Part shown: positions 4,523-7,954 of the stretch, piece by piece
Layout: each line of letters opens with the position of its first letter
Numbering within the stretch: position 1 is the stretch's first letter
NCBI GenBank assembly: GCA_007126865.1
Contig: SLAN01000052.1
Span: forward strand, 1 to 7,954
DNA: 7,954 nucleotides
DNA from: Spirochaetales bacterium
GTDB taxonomy: Bacteria; Spirochaetota; Spirochaetia; DSM-27196; SKKC01
Direction: 5' to 3'
The notes under the pieces: generated by a model
What the model saw: the letters and a program-made list of their open reading frames with translations, nothing else
Told to the model about the DNA's origin: nothing
Database searches by the model: none
Translations under genes and position numbers: made by a program

Positions 4523-6157
4523 TTACAGTGTCACGCGCAGGTGCTCGTGGTAAAGCTCATCGCGAAGACCTTGCACCCCCGGGTCGCCGATATAATCGTC
4601 GAAGCGCATGAGCTTGTCGATAACGCCGTTGGGAGTAATCTCGATAATCCGGTTCGCGATGCTGTCGACGAATTGATGGTCGTGCGAAGTGAACAGAACT
4701 ACCCCGTCGAAATCGATCAGCCCGTTGTTCAAAGCCTGAATGCTTTCGAGGTCGAGATGGTTGGTTGGATCGTCCATGATGAGCACGTTCGGCGATTCGA
4801 GCATCATCTTCGAGAGGAGCACGCGCACGCGCTCTCCCCCGCTGAGCACGTCCATCGGTTTGAGTGCGTCATCACCGGAAAAGAGCATTCGACCGAGAAA
4901 GCCGCGAACGTAACTCGGGTCGGTCTCGGTCGTGAACTCCCGCAGCCAGTCGACGATCCGCGTCTTACCGTGTACCACGCGCGCCGCCTCGTTCGGGAAA
5001 TAGCTCGGCTGTATCGTCACCCCCCAGCTGTAGCTCCCTGAATCGGGCTCGCGCTCGCCGGCAATGATGTCGAAGAGCATCGATGCCCGCGAGGTGTAGG
5101 GACCGACGAACGCGATCTTATCGCCCCGGTTCACCACGAGATTGAAATCATCGAGAAGGCGATCTCCCTCGAATGTGGCGGTGAGATGGTGTATCTCGAG
5201 GACGTTCTTTCCCGGTTCCCGCTCGGGCTTGAACGCCACGTACGGAAAGCGGCGCGAGCTCTGCGGCAGGTCATCGAGCTGCAGCTGTTCGAGCTGCTTC
5301 TTGCGCGCGGTCGCCTGTCGTGCCTTCGACGCGTTACTCGAGAACCGCTGAATAAACGCCTTCAGATCGGCGGCCTTATCCTCGGCACGTTTGCGTTCGT
5401 CCCTGCGCTGGCGAGCAGCGAGCTGACTTGCCTCATACCAGAAGTCGTAGTTGCCTACGTATAGCCGGATTCGGCCATAGTCTATATCGGCGATATGCGT
5501 ACAGATGCGGTTGAGAAAGTGGCGATCGTGAGACACGACGATAACCGTATTCTCGAATCGGTAGAGGAAATCTTCAAGCCACGTAATGCTTTCGAGATCG
5601 AGATTGTTCGTCGGTTCGTCCATGAGAAGGATGTCCGGGTTGCCGAAGAGCGCCTGAGCGAGCAGGACACGAACCTTCTGCGGGCCCTCCAGCTCGGCCA
5701 TGCCACGCTCGTGAAAGCTCTCGTCGAGTCCAAGCCCGGCGAGAAGCGTCGCCGCTTCCGCCTCCGCCTCCCAGCCGCCGAGCTCACCGAACTCAACTTC
5801 GAGCTCGCTCGCTCGCAAGCCATCTTCTTCGGAGAAGTCCTCCTTTTCGTAGATAGCGTCACGCTCTGTCTTAACCCGGTAGAGGCGATCGTATCCCATG
5901 AGGACGGTGTCGAGGACCTTGTAGCCGTCGAACGCATTCTGGTCCTGCTTGAGTACGGCCATTCGTGCGTCGGATGGAACCGATACCGTGCCGCTGTCCG
6001 GTTCGAGCTCCCCCGAAAGAATGCGGAGAAAGGTCGATTTGCCGGCACCGTTCGCGCCGATGAGCCCATAGCAATTGCCGGGCTGAAACTTGAGATTCAC
6101 ATTCTTGAAAAGTGTCGTATTGCCGAACGACAGCTTCACGTCGGATACGGTGAGCAC
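4523..6157 (-). CDS. ABC-F family ATPase (YbiT/YkpA-like) with a degenerate second nucleotide-binding domain
   Basis: A soluble 544-residue protein with two ABC domains in tandem and no membrane segments. ABC-F proteins bind ribosomes and modulate translation or give antibiotic protection. Domain 1 (about 1-240): Walker A GANGAGKS at 34-41, signature LEGPQ at 156-160 (usually LSGGQ), Walker B and catalytic glutamate ILLMDEP at 176-182, switch H210. Linker (about 240-310) is charged and helical, the P-site tether region. Domain 2 (about 318-520): the Walker A position reads GPYTSRAS at 352-359, lacking the lysine; the signature LSGGE is intact at 438-442; Walker B is VLIMDDP with D463 where the catalytic Glu normally is; H492 is present. 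The linker motif RFSSNASKARQATARKKQ is typical of the YbiT group. Start: GTG with AGGAGG 8 nt upstream. It lies 56 nt after the transglutaminase gene and 21 nt before the NtrC-type regulator. Specific substrate or resistance role is unknown. Confidence 0.92.
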   Translation of the reverse strand: MLTVSDVKLSFGNTTLFKNVNLKFQPGNCYGLIGANGAGKSTFLRILSGELEPDSGTVSVPSDARMAVLKQDQNAFDGYKVLDTVLMGYDRLYRVKTERDAIYEKEDFSEEDGLRASELEVEFGELGGWEAEAEAATLLAGLGLDESFHERGMAELEGPQKVRVLLAQALFGNPDILLMDEPTNNLDLESITWLEDFLYRFENTVIVVSHDRHFLNRICTHIADIDYGRIRLYVGNYDFWYEASQLAARQRRDERKRAEDKAADLKAFIQRFSSNASKARQATARKKQLEQLQLDDLPQSSRRFPYVAFKPEREPGKNVLEIHHLTATFEGDRLLDDFNLVVNRGDKIAFVGPYTSRASMLFDIIAGEREPDSGSYSWGVTIQPSYFPNEAARVVHGKTRIVDWLREFTTETDPSYVRGFLGRMLFSGDDALKPMDVLSGGERVRVLLSKMMLESPNVLIMDDPTNHLDLESIQALNNGLIDFDGVVLFTSHDHQFVDSIANRIIEITPNGVIDKLMRFDDYIGDPGVQGLRDELYHEHLRVTL

Positions 6158-6171
6158 GCGCAGCTCCTCCT
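6157..6171 (-). promoter_or_regulatory. Ribosome binding site for the GTG-started ABC-F gene
   Basis: AGGAGG at 6171-6166, then 8 nt, then GTG at 6157. No ATG competes nearby, so the GTG start is well supported. Confidence 0.7.
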
Positions 6172-6213
6172 ATGGGGCCTTTGATCCTACCTGTACGGGA
6201 TTGTTCAATGATC

Positions 6214-7954
6214 TCATTTTCGCCGCCGCTTACGCAAGCGGCGTGTCACATGTCGCATGAACCGCCGGTCACGCCCGACGACGGCTCGCCGCGCGAAACC
6301 GGTCTCCAACGCGATCGTTACGACCCTGTCCAGATGTGTTCGGCGAAGAGGCAAAGCCGATGTATCGATCGATTGTCGCCATGAACGCCACCCGTCGAGA
6401 GCCGGGTCGGCATCGGACGGAGCCGCCGCTACCAGCCGGGAAAGCTCACGCGAAAGCGGGCCGGCGGCGGCATGGGCATCGCGATTTCGTTTCCATGCGA
6501 TGAGCCCGGCGGCGGCGCCGGCGGCGCCGGCCATGACGAAAACTACAGCGATCGCGGCCACGAGCCACTCCAGCGGCCCGCGCTCCCGTTCCCGATCGGC
6601 AAGCCCCGCATGGGTGTCGCCGAAGATAGCTCGCAACTGCCGGAGCGTATCGCCGTCCGGCGAGATCGATACGTCGGCGGCCTCGGCCACTGCGGCCTGG
6701 TCTACTGCGTCATGTTCGTCGGTGGAGAGCATTGGCGGAGTCGCTTCGACAATTCTCCAGGTCCCGTCGATCAGCACCTCACTCCACGCGTGTGCATTCA
6801 GTCCTCCTGCGTATCCACGACCGCGATCGTCGGTCGTCACCAGATATCCGGTTACGTAGCGCGCAGGAAGCCCCGTCGCTCGCGCGAGCACGGTGAAAGC
6901 GCTCGCAAAGTGTACACAGAATCCTTGCCGATGCTCGAGGAAGCGAGAGACGAAATCGCCGCTGCCTCCGCGCGGCGGTTCCAGGGTGTAGACCGCACCA
7001 CGATTGATGAACCGTTGAATGGAGGCAACGGTTGCGCGTGCGTCGTCGCCGTTGAGAACTGCCGCACTTTCGGCGATTACCGAGGGAAGATCTTCGGGAA
7101 GCGAAAGCCAGCGATCCCGCGGTTCGTCGTCGGCGGCCGCCCGCTCGCGCAAAGTAACTCCGGACCGTTCGGTTCTCAACACGATCTGCTGATCCCGCAG
7201 CATCGGGTCTTCGGGGACGAACCCGCGGTTGAAGCTCGCCCGTCTCCAGTCGATCGCCGGGTCGGTCTCGATTTTCACCGTGTCGATCGTATGTGCGACA
7301 CTCGAAATGAAGTCGGAAGCGACGGTGAGCTCGATTCTCCCCTCGCGATCGTTCGGTTCACCCTCAGCGGAAAGGTCATCTGCGTCGAGCTTCCGCTCGT
7401 CATCGCTGCGGTCGCTCACGATCCACGACTCACCGGTATATCGATCGAAAACCTCCGCGCGCAGATAGATCCGTCGATTCGGCGGCCCTTCAATCTCGTA
7501 CACGGTCGCTTCCGAAAGCAACGGCCGTGCGTCGAGATTTCGCGAGTCGAGCCCCGTTCCATAGCCGGGAACGTCGGCCAGCAGCGGGAAGCGGGGATAG
7601 ACGCTCAGAACGGCCGCGCGCAGCCCGGGCGAAAGAAGTGTGTCGACGAACGCGCTTCCTCGCGGCGGCGAGTGTGGTGCGATGAGAGCCGCAAAGGCGG
7701 CGGCAACTGCCGCCACCGACACCACCCGTGAGAGATCGCCGAACGTACGCCGTATCGTGCTGCGGATCGCTTTGAAGCGCGATATGGCGGACGCCACGCC
7801 GGCATTGTACGTGCGAATGCGACGCCCCGAGACCAGCGAACACAGCGCGAGTGCCGCCGAGACGGTAAACAGACCGTCAGCAGCCGTAACCAGTCCGACG
7901 AGTAGCGCTGCCCAAGCCCCGAGAAAGAAGAACCCGAATGCACGGCGTTCCGGC
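6214..7954 (-). CDS. Membrane-anchored transglutaminase-like protein (TgpA/DUF3488-type), N-terminus outside the window
   Basis: The frame is open to the window edge, so 579 residues are seen and the start lies upstream; the GTG at 7797 is internal, since coding-like hydrophobic sequence continues above it. Hydrophobic helices near residues 6-42 (FGFFFLGAWAALLVGLVTAA onward) and 78-92 suggest a multi-pass N-terminus. An outward-facing segment follows, with YLRAEVFDRYTGESW at about 163-177, a DUF3488-like feature. The transglutaminase core carries the nucleophile C346 in QGFCVHFASAF, H388 in NAHAWSEV and E403 in IVEATPP at the third triad position, where Asp is classical but Glu is also common. 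A further membrane helix lies at about 463-486, ahead of a basic cytoplasmic tail ending RRRK. Related proteins act as cell-envelope peptidases or transglutaminases and often sit beside MoxR and DUF58 genes, which would be outside this window. The substrate cannot be told from the sequence. Confidence 0.88.
   Translation of the reverse strand, partial: PERRAFGFFFLGAWAALLVGLVTAADGLFTVSAALALCSLVSGRRIRTYNAGVASAISRFKAIRSTIRRTFGDLSRVVSVAAVAAAFAALIAPHSPPRGSAFVDTLLSPGLRAAVLSVYPRFPLLADVPGYGTGLDSRNLDARPLLSEATVYEIEGPPNRRIYLRAEVFDRYTGESWIVSDRSDDERKLDADDLSAEGEPNDREGRIELTVASDFISSVAHTIDTVKIETDPAIDWRRASFNRGFVPEDPMLRDQQIVLRTERSGVTLRERAAADDEPRDRWLSLPEDLPSVIAESAAVLNGDDARATVASIQRFINRGAVYTLEPPRGGSGDFVSRFLEHRQGFCVHFASAFTVLARATGLPARYVTGYLVTTDDRGRGYAGGLNAHAWSEVLIDGTWRIVEATPPMLSTDEHDAVDQAAVAEAADVSISPDGDTLRQLRAIFGDTHAGLADRERERGPLEWLVAAIAVVFVMAGAAGAAAGLIAWKRNRDAHAAAGPLSRELSRLVAAAPSDADPALDGWRSWRQSIDTSALPLRRTHLDRVVTIALETGFARRAVVGRDRRFMRHVTRRLRKRRRK
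6224..6243. repeat. Perfect 8-bp hairpin at the end of the transglutaminase gene
   Basis: CGCCGCTT-N4-AAGCGGCG lies in the last codons before the TGA stop. On the minus strand it is followed by AAAATGAG, and on the plus strand by TGTCAC, so it lacks the T run of an intrinsic terminator. It could influence mRNA 3'-end stability or be incidental to the Arg/Lys-rich tail codons. Confidence 0.4.

Noticed and set aside
3191..5041. 616-codon plus-strand open frame across the regulator and ABC-F genes
   Set aside because: It is antisense to two clear genes, has no recognisable domain, and such long shadows are common opposite GC-rich coding sequence.
6472..7731. 419-codon plus-strand open frame opposite the transglutaminase gene
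   Set aside because: It is antisense to a gene with catalytic motifs and membrane helices; its translation shows no family resemblance.
7490..7797. GTG at 7797 as the true start of the transglutaminase
   Set aside because: The same frame continues upstream to the edge with a clear hydrophobic helix and no stop, so the gene is cut by the window.

Overview
The window is about 8 kb of ordinary-looking chromosome with seven genes, all on the minus strand, so transcription runs from high to low coordinates. Base composition is moderately GC-rich. The CheY protein looks very like the treponemal/spirochaetal CheY type, and the regulator, acetate kinase and ABC-F protein fit the same picture. I infer a free-living, fairly GC-rich member of the Spirochaetota (Spirochaeta/Treponema-like), but this rests on protein resemblance from memory, not on a search. 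I see no mobile elements, CRISPR arrays, tRNA or rRNA genes.

Upstream block (7954 down to 3041): a membrane-anchored transglutaminase-like protein whose N-terminus lies outside the window, then 56 nt later an ABC-F ATPase with a degenerate second nucleotide-binding domain, then 21 nt later an NtrC-family sigma54-dependent response regulator (receiver, AAA+ domain with a GAYTGA loop, Fis-type HTH). The last two are very probably co-transcribed. No strong terminator is visible after the regulator.

Control region (3040 down to 2697, about 344 nt, no gene): it holds an almost perfect sigma54 (-24/-12) promoter pointing at cheY, a cluster of TATGC/GCATA repeats 100-140 bp upstream of it where enhancer sites would be expected, two tandem 12-bp repeats at the predicted start of the transcript, and a 13-bp hairpin in the predicted cheY leader. 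The hairpin pairs fully only in RNA of the cheY strand. This is the most interesting part of the window: a sigma54 activator gene directly next to a sigma54-type promoter.

Downstream block (2696 down to 1): cheY, a secreted TPR protein 12 nt later, ackA (acetate kinase) overlapping the TPR stop as TGATG, and 3 nt after ackA the start of a PD-(D/E)XK/DUF2779-like nuclease-type protein that runs off the window. The tight spacing indicates one transcription unit. It combines a chemotaxis response regulator with the enzyme that interconverts acetate and acetyl phosphate, a small-molecule phosphodonor for response regulators. A functional link is therefore conceivable but unproven.
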